A DNA stretch of 40,165 nucleotides from Microthrixaceae bacterium (GTDB lineage: Bacteria > Actinomycetota > Acidimicrobiia > Acidimicrobiales > Poriferisodalaceae). Of the stretch, positions 29,183 to 36,525 are shown in pieces (positions within the stretch are counted from its first letter, which is position 1; each line of letters starts with the position of its first letter). The notes below the pieces were generated by a model that worked only from the letters and a program-made list of their open reading frames with translations, searched no databases and was not told where the DNA came from. The stretch is taken from contig WTFX01000016.1 in the NCBI GenBank assembly GCA_011523825.1, forward strand, positions 1 to 40,165. The letters run 5' to 3'. The translations under genes were made by a program, and so were the position numbers.

Positions 29183-29874
29183 CCGGACCGGACGGACCTG
29201 AAGTCGAGCTGCGCGACGGGCCGCTCAACATGGCCGTCTACAAGATCATGAAGTACGCCATCTGGGGCGCGTTCCGGGCCTGGAACCGCATCTCCGTGGA
29301 CGGCCTGGTGAACCTGCCCGACGGCCCGTGCGTGTGGGTGCCCAACCACCGCAGTTACATCGACACGCCCATCCACGCCGCGATTCCTGCGCGGATGCGG
29401 GTGATGGGCAAGGACTCGATGTGGAAGTACCGCTTCCCAGGTTGGCTGTTCACCACGATCGGCTGCTTCCCGGTGAATCGGGACGCACCGGATCGGGCAG
29501 CGCTGCGCACCGCGCTGGATGCGCTGCAGTTCGGCGACGGCCCGGTCGTCATGTTCGGCGAGGGCGAGCGCAAGGACGGCCCCCGGGTGCTGCCGCTGAT
29601 GGACGGCCCGGTGTACCTGGCGGCGCGCGCGCAGGTCCCGATCGTGCCAGTCGGGATCGGCGGGACTGCGGCTGCCATGCCGCGAGGCGCCAAGTTCATG
29701 TATCCCCGTCGGATCAAGTTCGTGGTCGGCGAGCCGATGGACCCTCCAGCGCCAGGAGCGAGCGGGCGAGTGTCCCGCCGGGCAATCCGCGAGACCACCG
29801 AAGAGCTGCGCGAGCGCATCCAGGAGGTGTTCGACCAGGCCCAAGCCGCCGTCGGCACACCCAACGTGCGCTGA
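29179..29874 (+). CDS. plsC: 1-acyl-sn-glycerol-3-phosphate acyltransferase family protein
   Basis: Transfers an acyl chain to a lysophosphatidate-type acceptor at the inner membrane face. The 231-aa protein has the catalytic HX4D motif in NHRSYIDTP (near residue 55) and the second block MFGEGERKDGPRV in place of the more usual PEGTRS. VPIVPVGIGG follows. ATGA overlap with aroA-cmk couples their translation, and cmk-plsC adjacency is common in bacteria. Exact acyl donor and acceptor are unknown. It ends 15 bp from the convergent ispH. Confidence 0.9.
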   Translation: MTGPDGPEVELRDGPLNMAVYKIMKYAIWGAFRAWNRISVDGLVNLPDGPCVWVPNHRSYIDTPIHAAIPARMRVMGKDSMWKYRFPGWLFTTIGCFPVNRDAPDRAALRTALDALQFGDGPVVMFGEGERKDGPRVLPLMDGPVYLAARAQVPIVPVGIGGTAAAMPRGAKFMYPRRIKFVVGEPMDPPAPGASGRVSRRAIRETTEELRERIQEVFDQAQAAVGTPNVR

Positions 29875-29889
29875 GAGTCCTGCGTCGCT

Positions 29890-30933
29890 TCAGTACTCCG
29901 TGGCCACGAGGCCGGCGAGAACACCGCTCGCTGCTGTCGTCCGGTCTGCAGCGCCCAGTCGGGCGTGTGGAGGTACGGCGAGGCTGACATGAACAGCCGC
30001 TTGCATGGCGTCGAGCAGGTCGCGCAGCTCTCGCGGCGGGGGGAAGTACTCGTCCTCGTCAGTGATGGTGACCTCGGTAGTGCCCCGAGCGGGCCCCAGG
30101 CGTGCGATCACGGCATCCACGAGCTCCTCGGGAGCGGAAGCCCCCGCCGTGACTCCGACCGTGCCGTGCAGATCATCAGGCAGTTCAGCGGCGGCGTTCA
30201 CCCGCAGCACGCGCTCGCAGCCGGACTCCGCCGCCACCTTGGCCAATGCCATGGTGTTCGACGAGTTCGCGGAGCCGATCACGACCACGGCGTCGCAGGC
30301 CGCGGCAATCTCGGCTAGCGCGCGCTGCCGGTTGGTGGTGGCGAAGCACAGGTCCGAGCGACCCGGCATCCACACGTCGCCGAAGCGATCCTGTGCGGCG
30401 GCCGCGACATCGGACCAGTCGCGGTGGCTGAGCGTGGTCTGGGCCAGAACAGCCACGGGTGCGTCGGTGTCTTCGAGCAAGTCGACATCGGCGGGTTCAG
30501 AGACCAGCGAGATGGCGCCGGGTGCCACCGCCATCGTCCCGACGGCCTCGTCATGGCCTTCGTGGCCCACATAGACGACCCTGAAGCCCTTGCCGGCACG
30601 TACGCGGACCTCGTGGTGCACTTTGGTGACCAAGGGGCAGACAGCATCCACCACGTAGCCGCCGCGCCGTCGAGCCTCGGCAACGACCTCAGGCGCCGAG
30701 CCGTGCGCTGAGAGCATGAGCGGCCGACCGGGCGGCACCTCCGCGACGTCGTCGACGAACACCACGCCGAGTCGCTCGAAGCGATCCACCACGAGGCGGT
30801 TGTGGACGATCTCGTGGTAGCAGTACACCGGCGGCGGGAACGAGCGAACGAGCCAGGCGAGCGCCTTGATGGCCATCTCGACGCCGGCGCAGAAGCCGCG
30901 AGGCGCTGCCAGCAGCACCTGGTCCACAGCCAC
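29890..30933 (-). CDS. ispH: 4-hydroxy-3-methylbut-2-enyl diphosphate reductase
   Basis: Last enzyme of the MEP isoprenoid pathway; its [4Fe-4S] centre reduces HMBPP to IPP and DMAPP. The 347-aa protein has the three cluster cysteines C15 (RGFCAGVEMA), C99 (DAVCPLVTKVH) and C196 (SDLCFATTNRQ). It also has HEIVHN, the active-site segment AQTTLSHRDW and IGSANSSNTMAL. The enzyme needs low-potential electrons, which a ferredoxin could supply. The start is a GTG seven bases after TATCGT, so the message is probably leaderless. In relatives the gene often sits in the cmk-plsC-ispH-der neighbourhood; here it is inverted. Confidence 0.96.
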   Translation of the reverse strand: MAVDQVLLAAPRGFCAGVEMAIKALAWLVRSFPPPVYCYHEIVHNRLVVDRFERLGVVFVDDVAEVPPGRPLMLSAHGSAPEVVAEARRRGGYVVDAVCPLVTKVHHEVRVRAGKGFRVVYVGHEGHDEAVGTMAVAPGAISLVSEPADVDLLEDTDAPVAVLAQTTLSHRDWSDVAAAAQDRFGDVWMPGRSDLCFATTNRQRALAEIAAACDAVVVIGSANSSNTMALAKVAAESGCERVLRVNAAAELPDDLHGTVGVTAGASAPEELVDAVIARLGPARGTTEVTITDEDEYFPPPRELRDLLDAMQAAVHVSLAVPPHARLGAADRTTAASGVLAGLVATEY

Positions 30934-30940
30934 GGCTTCG

Positions 30941-30948
30941 ACGATACC
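30941..30948 (-). promoter_or_regulatory. Leaderless promoter GGTATCGT of ispH
   Basis: On the minus strand GGTATCGT ends seven bases before the ispH GTG. It fits the same motif and spacing as the tlyA, trpS, scpA and tyrA boxes. Confidence 0.55.
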
Positions 30949-31016
30949 GACGGGGTGAGAGGTTCCTATCCTGAACGTGTGCGCGGGCTGCAGAACCTCC
31001 TCATTGCGTCACTTGA

Positions 31017-31088
31017 TGCTCCCCGCTCTTGTTCGCTCCGCTCACGGGCTGCTCGGGCCACGGCTTCGCCGTTCGGCTCAGCCTCTTG
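31017..31088 (-). repeat. Dispersed intergenic repeat, copy 2 (inverted)
   Basis: Reverse-complement copy of the element at 21989-22075, lying between the divergent ispH and DUF512 genes and ending four bases before the DUF512 start codon. It contains an ACGGC-GAA-GCCGT hairpin. Read on the minus strand both copies give a similar peptide (EAEPxGEAVARAARE ... EQER), but no complete gene surrounds it. Confidence 0.8.
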
Positions 31089-31092
31089 ACCC

Positions 31093-32685
31093 ATGTCCCG
31101 GCCGGTTGTGGTGGCGGTGGAACCCGGCTCGGCGGCCGAGACCGCCGGGCTGGTCCCCGGCGACGAGGTGGTGTCGATCTCCGGTGTCACACCGACCGAC
31201 GTGATTGCCTGGCAGCTGCTGCTCGATGAGGCCGATCCCACGCTGGAGGTGGTGCGCGACGGGCACGAGATCAGCATGGACATTCCGAAGGACGCAGGCG
31301 TCCCGCTCGGCGCCGAGGTGCATGCCGCGATCTTCGACCGGGTGCAGACGTGCGACAACCACTGCGAGTTCTGTTTCATCTACCAACTGCCGCCGGGGCT
31401 GCGCCGGAGTCTCTATCTCAAGGACGACGACTACCGGCTGTCCTTCCTGTACGGCAACTTCACGACGCTGACCCGCTTCACCGAGCTGGACCTGGAGCGT
31501 GTGCTGGACGAGCGCCTGTCACCGTTGTACGTGTCGATTCATGCCACTGATCCCGCGGTGCGGGCTCGGATGCTCCGCAATCCGCGTGGCGCGACCAGCC
31601 TGCGATGGCTGAGCGCGTTGCTCGATGGGGGCATCGAGGTGCACGGGCAGGTGGTGGTATGCCCGGGCGTGAACGACGGGCAAGTGCTGGCCGACACGCT
31701 GGCAGGCGTGCTGGACCGCTACCCGTCGCTGGCCACGTTGGCGGTAGTGCCGCTCGGGGTCAGCACCCACCAGCGGGAGCCGGCGATGCGCCCCCACACC
31801 GCTTCGGAGGCCGCGGCAGTCGTGGACCTCTGCGAAGAGTGGCAGCAGCGTCTCCTGGACGTGCTCGGCCGCCGCTTGGTGTTTGCTGCCGATGAGTACT
31901 ACCTGCTCGCAGGCCGCGATTTCCCTGAGGCATGCACCTATGACGGCTTCCCGATGCACGAGGACGGCATCGGCATGGCGCGGGCGTTCGAGCAGGAGTT
32001 CTGGGCGGTCGGCGAGAGTGCGCCAGAAGGGGGCATCAGGCAGCGTGCGCCGGCCGCTGGATTCTTCTCGTGGGTGGATGGGGCGCCGGCGGAGGGCTAC
32101 CGCGCAGTACGGATGCCCGGGCACGGCGCGAACCGCAGCGGCGAGATCGACGTTGACGGTCTGCCGCTCAGTCTCGGGCCGACGCCAGTGGCCGTGACGC
32201 TGCCGGGATCGCCCCGCCATGGTCCATCTGGAACGATCCGTCCGAGCAGCGGTGATCCCACCGGGCGGCCCATTGGGATCCTGACGGGCACCTACGGAGC
32301 TGCCGTGCTGGCGCCGCTGGTGAGCCGGTGGCAGGCCCATGCCATGCCTGAACAGAGCGGGAGTGCGGCTGCGGCGCGAGTCATCGAGGTGCCCAACCGC
32401 TTCTTCGGCGGCAACATCGGCGTGACGGGCTTGCTCGCCGGAGCGGACATCGCAGCCACGCTCGAAGGCGAGCCAGCCTCTCACCGCTACCTGCTGGCCG
32501 ACGTATGCCTGTCGGGCGGGAAGTTCCTCGACGGCATGACACCCGCTGAGCTGCCCCGGCTCGTCGAGATCGTCCCGACCAACGGCAGCGCCCTGCGGGG
32601 GCTGCTCGACGCGGCGGCGGGCGTCGAAACCGGACGTGGCGCCGGTGATCCGGTTGCACCCGGGCCGGTGGGGGCACGGCCGTGA
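31093..32685 (+). CDS. DUF512 protein with PDZ and radical-SAM-like domains
   Basis: A 530-aa protein with an N-terminal PDZ-like domain (about 5-65, VAVEPGSAAETAGLVPGDEVVSISG). A radical-SAM-like cysteine cluster C87, C91, C94 (CDNHCEFCFIYQLP) follows. The body includes SLYLKDDDYRLSFLYGNFTTLT, LYVSIHATDP and a C-terminal DUF512 region (VFAADEYYLLAGRDFP, TGTYGA, NRFFGGNIGVTGLL). The family's reaction is unknown to me. It is typically found directly before der in Firmicutes and actinobacteria, as here, where the two overlap by GTGA. The C-terminal half carries an extra low-complexity stretch near 320-400. There is no clear ribosome site; the ATG is four bases after a dispersed repeat. Confidence 0.88.
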   Translation: MSRPVVVAVEPGSAAETAGLVPGDEVVSISGVTPTDVIAWQLLLDEADPTLEVVRDGHEISMDIPKDAGVPLGAEVHAAIFDRVQTCDNHCEFCFIYQLPPGLRRSLYLKDDDYRLSFLYGNFTTLTRFTELDLERVLDERLSPLYVSIHATDPAVRARMLRNPRGATSLRWLSALLDGGIEVHGQVVVCPGVNDGQVLADTLAGVLDRYPSLATLAVVPLGVSTHQREPAMRPHTASEAAAVVDLCEEWQQRLLDVLGRRLVFAADEYYLLAGRDFPEACTYDGFPMHEDGIGMARAFEQEFWAVGESAPEGGIRQRAPAAGFFSWVDGAPAEGYRAVRMPGHGANRSGEIDVDGLPLSLGPTPVAVTLPGSPRHGPSGTIRPSSGDPTGRPIGILTGTYGAAVLAPLVSRWQAHAMPEQSGSAAAARVIEVPNRFFGGNIGVTGLLAGADIAATLEGEPASHRYLLADVCLSGGKFLDGMTPAELPRLVEIVPTNGSALRGLLDAAAGVETGRGAGDPVAPGPVGARP

Positions 32686-34043
32686 GTGCCGGTCTGCCCG
32701 TTGTCGGCATCGTGGGTCGGCCCAACGTCGGCAAGTCCACGCTGTTCAACCGACTCGTCGGGCGCCGCGAGGCAGTGGTGGCGCCCGAACCCGGCGTGAC
32801 GCGGGACCGCAAGGCAGCCGAGGCCGCGTGGCGCGGGCACCCCTTCGTGGTGGTGGATACCGGCGGATGGTCCCCAGACGGCGACACGCTCGACGGCAAG
32901 GTGTCCGAGCAAAGCGAACGCGCGATGGGCGACGCCGATGTTCTGCTGCTGGTGGTGGACGTCACGGTCGGCATAACCGAGCCCGACGCACGTATCGCCG
33001 CCATGCTGCGCCGCAGCAGCCAGCCGACACTGGTGGTTGCCAACAAAGCCGACAGCGGGACCCGTGACGATGGTCGATGGGAGTTCAATCGCTTGGGGCT
33101 CGGAGAAGCTTGGGCCGTGTCTGCCCTGCATGGCCGCAACGTTGGCGATGTGCTTGACCGGGTGCTGGAACTGCTGGGCGCCGATGCGCCAGACGTGGAT
33201 GAGACGGGCGTCAACGGGAATGGCGCAGATGAAGCAGCCCACGACGACTGGGTCCACGACGAGCCGAGCGAGGACGATTCGATCCCTGCGGTCGCCATCG
33301 TGGGCCGCCCCAATGTCGGAAAGTCGACACTGTTCAACCGGCTCATCGGCGACGAACGGTCCGTGGTGCACGACCGGCCCGGCACCACCCGCGACACCAT
33401 CGACACGCTGGTCGAGACCGAGGCCGGCCCGGTGCGGTTCGTCGACACCGCGGGAATGCGGCGCAAGGCCCGGGTCGACGCAGACACCGAGTACTACGCC
33501 AACCTGCGAGCGCTGCGGGCCATCGACGCCTGCGACGTGTCACTGCTGGTCATCGACGCCACCGAGGGCGTGACGGCGCAGGATCAGCGACTCGCCGAGC
33601 GCATCGATGCCGCCGGATGCCCGATCGTGGTGCTGCTCAACAAGTGGGAGACGCTTGACGCAGAGCACCGCGAGAGCGTCCTGGGAGACCTGGCGCGCCG
33701 CCTGCACTTCGTGGGGGAAGCACCTGTGCTGCGCGTCAGCGCGTTGACGGGCAGGGGAGTGCACCGGCTGGTGCCCGCAATCGCCGCCGCGATGGAGGCG
33801 TACGAGTCGAGGGCGCCGACGGCCAAGGTCAACGCGATCGTGCAGCTCGCGCAGTCCGCCCAGCCGGCGCCGGGAGGAGCGCGCGTGCTCTACGCCACGC
33901 AGGCCGCAGCGCAGCCCCCGACGTTCACGCTGTTCGCCAACCGGGAACTCCCGGCCACCTACCTGCGATACCTCGAGCGGCGCTTGCGGGAGGAGCTGGG
34001 CCTGGCGAAGACGCCCCTCAAGCTGCGGGTGCGACGGCGTTGA
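32682..34043 (+). CDS. der: Ribosome biogenesis GTPase Der (EngA)
   Basis: A GTPase needed for 50S subunit assembly, 453 aa, with two tandem G domains and a KH-like C-terminus. G1 motifs are GRPNVGKS at 12-19 and again at 208-215. Switch regions are GVTRDRKA and GTTRDTID, G3 motifs DTGGW and DTAGM, and G4 motifs NKAD and NKWE. The C-terminal KH-like domain ends in KTPLKLRVRRR. An acidic linker (about 170-203) joins the G domains. The GTG start overlaps the DUF512 stop (GTGA). Confidence 0.97.
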   Translation: MSAGLPVVGIVGRPNVGKSTLFNRLVGRREAVVAPEPGVTRDRKAAEAAWRGHPFVVVDTGGWSPDGDTLDGKVSEQSERAMGDADVLLLVVDVTVGITEPDARIAAMLRRSSQPTLVVANKADSGTRDDGRWEFNRLGLGEAWAVSALHGRNVGDVLDRVLELLGADAPDVDETGVNGNGADEAAHDDWVHDEPSEDDSIPAVAIVGRPNVGKSTLFNRLIGDERSVVHDRPGTTRDTIDTLVETEAGPVRFVDTAGMRRKARVDADTEYYANLRALRAIDACDVSLLVIDATEGVTAQDQRLAERIDAAGCPIVVLLNKWETLDAEHRESVLGDLARRLHFVGEAPVLRVSALTGRGVHRLVPAIAAAMEAYESRAPTAKVNAIVQLAQSAQPAPGGARVLYATQAAAQPPTFTLFANRELPATYLRYLERRLREELGLAKTPLKLRVRRR

Positions 34044-34282
34044 GACCCCTGTCCCGGCGAGGAGCGGATCCGACCGCCCAGCGGCAAAATCGCCGCCCGC
34101 CCGCAGGCGGCCCTGCTGGTTCCGGCAGCCGCCGCAGCAGCGAGGTCGACGGTTCGCAGCAGCGCGCCGGTGCGCCGTGGCATTTCTGGCTCGTCGTCGT
34201 CATGGCCGCCGTGTACCTGGGGTGGAGGGCGGTGGAGGGCGTCGTATGGCTGATCCAGTGGATCGGCGGCGCCGTCGGCTGA
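34040..34282 (+). CDS. Small single-pass membrane protein downstream of der
   Basis: An 80-aa protein with about 45 basic, disordered residues and one membrane helix (about 48-70, WHFWLVVVMAAVYLGWRAVEGVVWLI). The TTG start overlaps the der stop (TTGA), in the manner of the other coupled genes here, but a TTG is a weak choice. I do not recognise the family. Coupling to der suggests co-expression only. It is supported by an intact frame, sensible composition and the overlap. Confidence 0.55.
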   Translation: MRPLSRRGADPTAQRQNRRPPAGGPAGSGSRRSSEVDGSQQRAGAPWHFWLVVVMAAVYLGWRAVEGVVWLIQWIGGAVG

Positions 34283-34356
34283 GTCTCGGGGACGGTGGCA
34301 CCTCCAGTCCGCGGGCGGCCCGCCGGCTGAGCGAGCCAGTATCGTGCTCGCCGAGG

Positions 34357-34434
34357 CGGGCTGTGGCGCAGTCTGGTTAGCGCACTGGTCTGGGGGACCA
34401 GGGGTCGGAGGTTCAAATCCTCTCAGCCCGACCA
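34357..34434 (+). tRNA. tRNA-Pro (anticodon GGG)
   Basis: A complete cloverleaf of 78 nt. Acceptor arms are CGGGCTG (34357-34363) and CAGCCCG (34424-34430), with discriminator A and an encoded CCA. The anticodon stem is CTGGT/ACCAG around the loop CTGGGGG, giving anticodon GGG that reads CCC and CCU. The T-loop is TTCAAAT. No integrase gene or duplicated 3' end lies nearby, so it is not visibly an attachment site. Confidence 0.95.
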
Positions 34435-34511
34435 CAGCGGGGTTTGGCATGGCTCCGACGTGCGCCCGGAGCGGTGGCATGATGTGCGTCACGCAGCGCA
34501 CGGGAGCACTG

Positions 34512-34883
34512 ATGAGCGAGACAGCGACAGAACATCGCAAACCCGAGATTGCCATCCTGCCTGAGCCCGGTCGGGTGACTGTTCGGGTGGACGGCGTGGT
34601 CGTGGCGGACTCTTCGTCGGCCGTGGTGCTCACCGAGGGCCGCCTGCCGCCGCGCCACTACCTGCCCGCCTCCGATGTGCAGATGGAACTGTTCAGTCCG
34701 AGAGTCACGTCAACCCATTGACCGTGGAAGGGCGACGCCAGCTACTGGTCAGTAGCAGTGAACGGCCAGACCTATGAAGACATCGTGTGGTCCTATCCCG
34801 ACCCGATCCCGGAGATGGCCGAGATCGCCGGGCTGATGAGCTTCTATGCCGAGCGTGATGAGGTGTCCCAAGTCGTTTCCTGA
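34512..34883 (+). CDS. DUF427 protein with in-frame UGA at the conserved Cys; candidate selenoprotein
   Basis: Read through the UGA at 34719-34721, this is a 123-aa protein with the usual DUF427 length. The first part (PGRVTVRVDGVVVADSSSAVVL, LPPRHYLPASDVQMELF) and the second (PWKGDASYWSVAVNGQTYED, IVWSYPDPIPEMAEIAG) are both family-like. Family members carry THxxCPWKG or STHCPWKG at this point, so codon 70 (UGA) stands for the Cys. The 54 codons after it have no frameshift and end at a TGA. A hairpin with a GGUC loop follows the UGA, as in bacterial SECIS elements. The ATG has GGGAG five bases upstream. Alternatives: a recent nonsense mutation, a sequencing error, or a 69-aa truncated product. 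TGA is the normal stop elsewhere in the window, so code reassignment is excluded. Biochemical function of DUF427 is unknown. Confidence 0.65.
34741..34756 (+). promoter_or_regulatory. SECIS-like hairpin downstream of the in-frame UGA
   Basis: GCTACT and AGTAGC form a perfect 6-bp stem around the 4-base loop GGTC (34747-34750). The stem begins 19 nt and the loop 25 nt after the UGA, within the range known for bacterial SECIS elements. The GGUC in the loop, with its G-U pair of bases, is also what the E. coli fdhF SECIS displays to SelB. No bulged U like that of fdhF is seen. The UGA is followed by C, as in fdhF. Confidence 0.55.
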
Positions 34884-34933
34884 CGCGGCATTTCCCGGCA
34901 CGGTTCAGTCGGCCAAGCAGCCCGGCGAGCTGG

Positions 34934-36193
34934 TCAGCCCAGTGTCGCAGCGAGTTCGAGTGCCTCGTCCCATGTGGGATGGCTGGCCAGCAGCCGACGG
35001 AATCTCACGAAGGGCCTGATCGCGTCCAGCGCCATCACGCCACTCAGGCGGCCGTCGCGCCGGTAGCCGGCCAGGAAGGAACGGCCTGAGCCTGGGTCCT
35101 CGTCGGCCGATCCGACGAGCACTTCAACGTCGTCGTCGGCGTCGGGATGCCCGGCGATCTGGATGCGGGCGTCATATTGATCCGACCAGACAAATGGCAC
35201 CGAGTTGTAGGGCTGCGCCTCCGCCGGAGCCACCAGATTGCGGCCCACCGCCATGCCGTGCTCTACCGCTGCTGTCCAGTGCTCGACCCGGATCGGCCGG
35301 TCGCCGTGCCACGGGCTGAGCCACCCGTTGGGCGCCTGCGCCACGTCACCGACGGCGTAGACGCCGGGGGGCCCGCAGCACAGCGTCGCATCGCAGACCA
35401 CCCCGTTGTCGATCCGCAGTCCTGAACCTTCCAGCCACGCCGTGTTCGGCACCACTCCGATGCCTACCACTGCCAAGTCGGCCTCGACGCGGCTGCCGTC
35501 AGCCATGGCGATCGCTTCGACGCGGTCGGTGCCCAGAACGCCGTCCACCCCGACGCCCAGTCGCAGTTCCACACCGTTCTGGCCGTGCAGAGCACCGACG
35601 CGCGTGCCCATGTCGGCGCCCAGCCCGCGCACCAGCGGGGCCGAGGCTGCCTCGATCACCGTCACTTCGCAGTCCCGGGCTTTGGCCGAGGCCGCTACCT
35701 CAGAGCCGATGAAGCCGCCGCCTACTACCGCGACTCGCGCACCCGCGTCGAGGCCTTCACGGATGGCCTGCGCGTCGTCGAGGGTCCGCAGCGTGTGCAC
35801 GCCGGCGAGGTTCCCGACTCTGGGCAGCGGCCGAGCCGCAGCGCCCGTCGCAATGACGAGGCCGTCGAAGGGCACCGTCTCGGCGTTTCCGCCCGCCGCT
35901 GGGGCGATGGCAACCGTACGGGCCTGCAAGTCGAGCTCAACGGCGTGGGTGCTCAGCATGACATCCGCGTCGAGTTCGTCGTAGGCACCATCGGGATCTA
36001 GGGCCAGTGAACCCGGGTCCTGATCGCCTGTGAGGAACTCCTTGGAGAGGGGAGGCCGGTCGTAGGGGAGATGCGGCTCGGCACCGATCAGTGTCAGCGG
36101 TCCGTCATGGCCCGCAGCGCGCACGCTGTGCGCGGCACGAGCGCCCGCCAGAGAGGCGCCGACGATGACTATTCGATTCGGTGTGTTCGACAC
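34934..36193 (-). CDS. FAD-dependent ferredoxin/rubredoxin reductase-type oxidoreductase
   Basis: A 419-aa flavoprotein of the ferredoxin-NAD(P)+ reductase type used with dioxygenases, P450s or other ferredoxins. The FAD motif is VIVGASLAGARAAHSVR at residue 8-24, followed by LPYDRPPLSKEFLTG. GLVIATGAAARPLP, the NAD(P)H motif VAVVGGGFIGSEVAASA and the second FAD contact GVYAVGDVAQAP follow. The C-terminal domain includes FVWSDQYDARIQIAG. No partner ferredoxin or oxygenase is adjacent. It could serve the ferredoxin pool used by KorAB, the indolepyruvate enzyme and IspH, but this is speculation. The start is a GTG with no ribosome site and a CACACT box six bases upstream, so it may be leaderless. 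Confidence 0.88.
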   Translation of the reverse strand: MSNTPNRIVIVGASLAGARAAHSVRAAGHDGPLTLIGAEPHLPYDRPPLSKEFLTGDQDPGSLALDPDGAYDELDADVMLSTHAVELDLQARTVAIAPAAGGNAETVPFDGLVIATGAAARPLPRVGNLAGVHTLRTLDDAQAIREGLDAGARVAVVGGGFIGSEVAASAKARDCEVTVIEAASAPLVRGLGADMGTRVGALHGQNGVELRLGVGVDGVLGTDRVEAIAMADGSRVEADLAVVGIGVVPNTAWLEGSGLRIDNGVVCDATLCCGPPGVYAVGDVAQAPNGWLSPWHGDRPIRVEHWTAAVEHGMAVGRNLVAPAEAQPYNSVPFVWSDQYDARIQIAGHPDADDDVEVLVGSADEDPGSGRSFLAGYRRDGRLSGVMALDAIRPFVRFRRLLASHPTWDEALELAATLG

Positions 36194-36354
36194 GCGAGCA
36201 GTGTGTCATCTCTGAGGGAAAAGAAGACTGGCGGCACAGCCCTGACGCGGGCAGACCGCGCGGCGGCGCGTTGGCGGTGGTCCTGCAAGAGGCCAGTTGC
36301 CAAGGGATCGGACCAAGGCGCGCAGTACCGATCCGACCGCGCTATAACTGTTCC

Positions 36355-36380
36355 TCACACCTGTAATTACAACAGTGTGA
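36355..36380. promoter_or_regulatory. Operator-like inverted repeat upstream of nrdA
   Basis: Outer arms TCACAC (36355-36360) and GTGTGA (36375-36380) enclose a perfect 10-bp palindrome TGTAATTACA (36362-36371). It lies just downstream of TATAAC. The ACAC/GTGT ends recall NrdR boxes, but those are about 16 bp and this is 26 bp, so the regulator is not identified. Confidence 0.4.
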
Positions 36381-36501
36381 TTCAAGCAGTCGTCGTGGCC
36401 TGCAAACACCCGGGGCGGCGCTGCAATCGGCGGGATGAGAGGGACGAGGCCGGCATGAACATCGCACGTCGCACAGTGCATCCCACAGTGCATCTCGGTG
36501 C

Positions 36502-36525
36502 CTGTCCACATCAGGATGCGGACAG
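36502..36525 (+). promoter_or_regulatory. Hairpin presenting the nrdA Shine-Dalgarno
   Basis: CTGTCC (36502-36507) and GGACAG (36520-36525) form a 6-bp stem whose last base touches the nrdA ATG. The likely ribosome site AGGA (36513-36516) is in the 12-nt loop. The stem would hold the site accessible while shortening its distance to the start, or could modulate translation. Confidence 0.4.

Larger units (their letters stand above)
36194..36525. promoter_or_regulatory. 332-bp regulatory gap upstream of nrdAB
   Basis: No gene is seen. The gap lies between the divergent flavoprotein and nrdA. It holds a promoter-like TATAAC at 36343-36348 and an AT-rich inverted repeat at 36355-36380. Two copies of an 11-bp sequence (36472-36482 and 36484-36494) and a hairpin just before nrdA follow. 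The segment 36341-36381 is far more AT rich than its surroundings, as expected for a promoter/operator. Confidence 0.5.

Noticed and set aside
34357..34434. tRNA-Pro as an integration site for a mobile element
   Set aside because: No integrase, direct repeat of the tRNA 3' end or phage gene is nearby; XerD at 17479 is the chromosomal dimer-resolution type.
34344..34511. A coding frame running through tRNA-Pro into the DUF427 gene
   Set aside because: The first part is the tRNA gene itself; the DUF427 start at 34512 has a good ribosome site.
34719..34721. UGA reassigned to a standard amino acid genome-wide
   Set aside because: TGA is the ordinary stop of many genes here (tlyA, nadK, recN, mctB, der and others), so a general code change is not tenable.
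36355..36380. Canonical NrdR box pair
   Set aside because: NrdR boxes are about 16 bp and come in pairs at a fixed spacing; only one 26-bp inverted repeat is present, so it is reported as an unidentified operator.
36381..36525. Cobalamin or other known riboswitch before nrdA
   Set aside because: No B12 box or other conserved aptamer core is recognisable, and the gene is a class I reductase that does not need B12.
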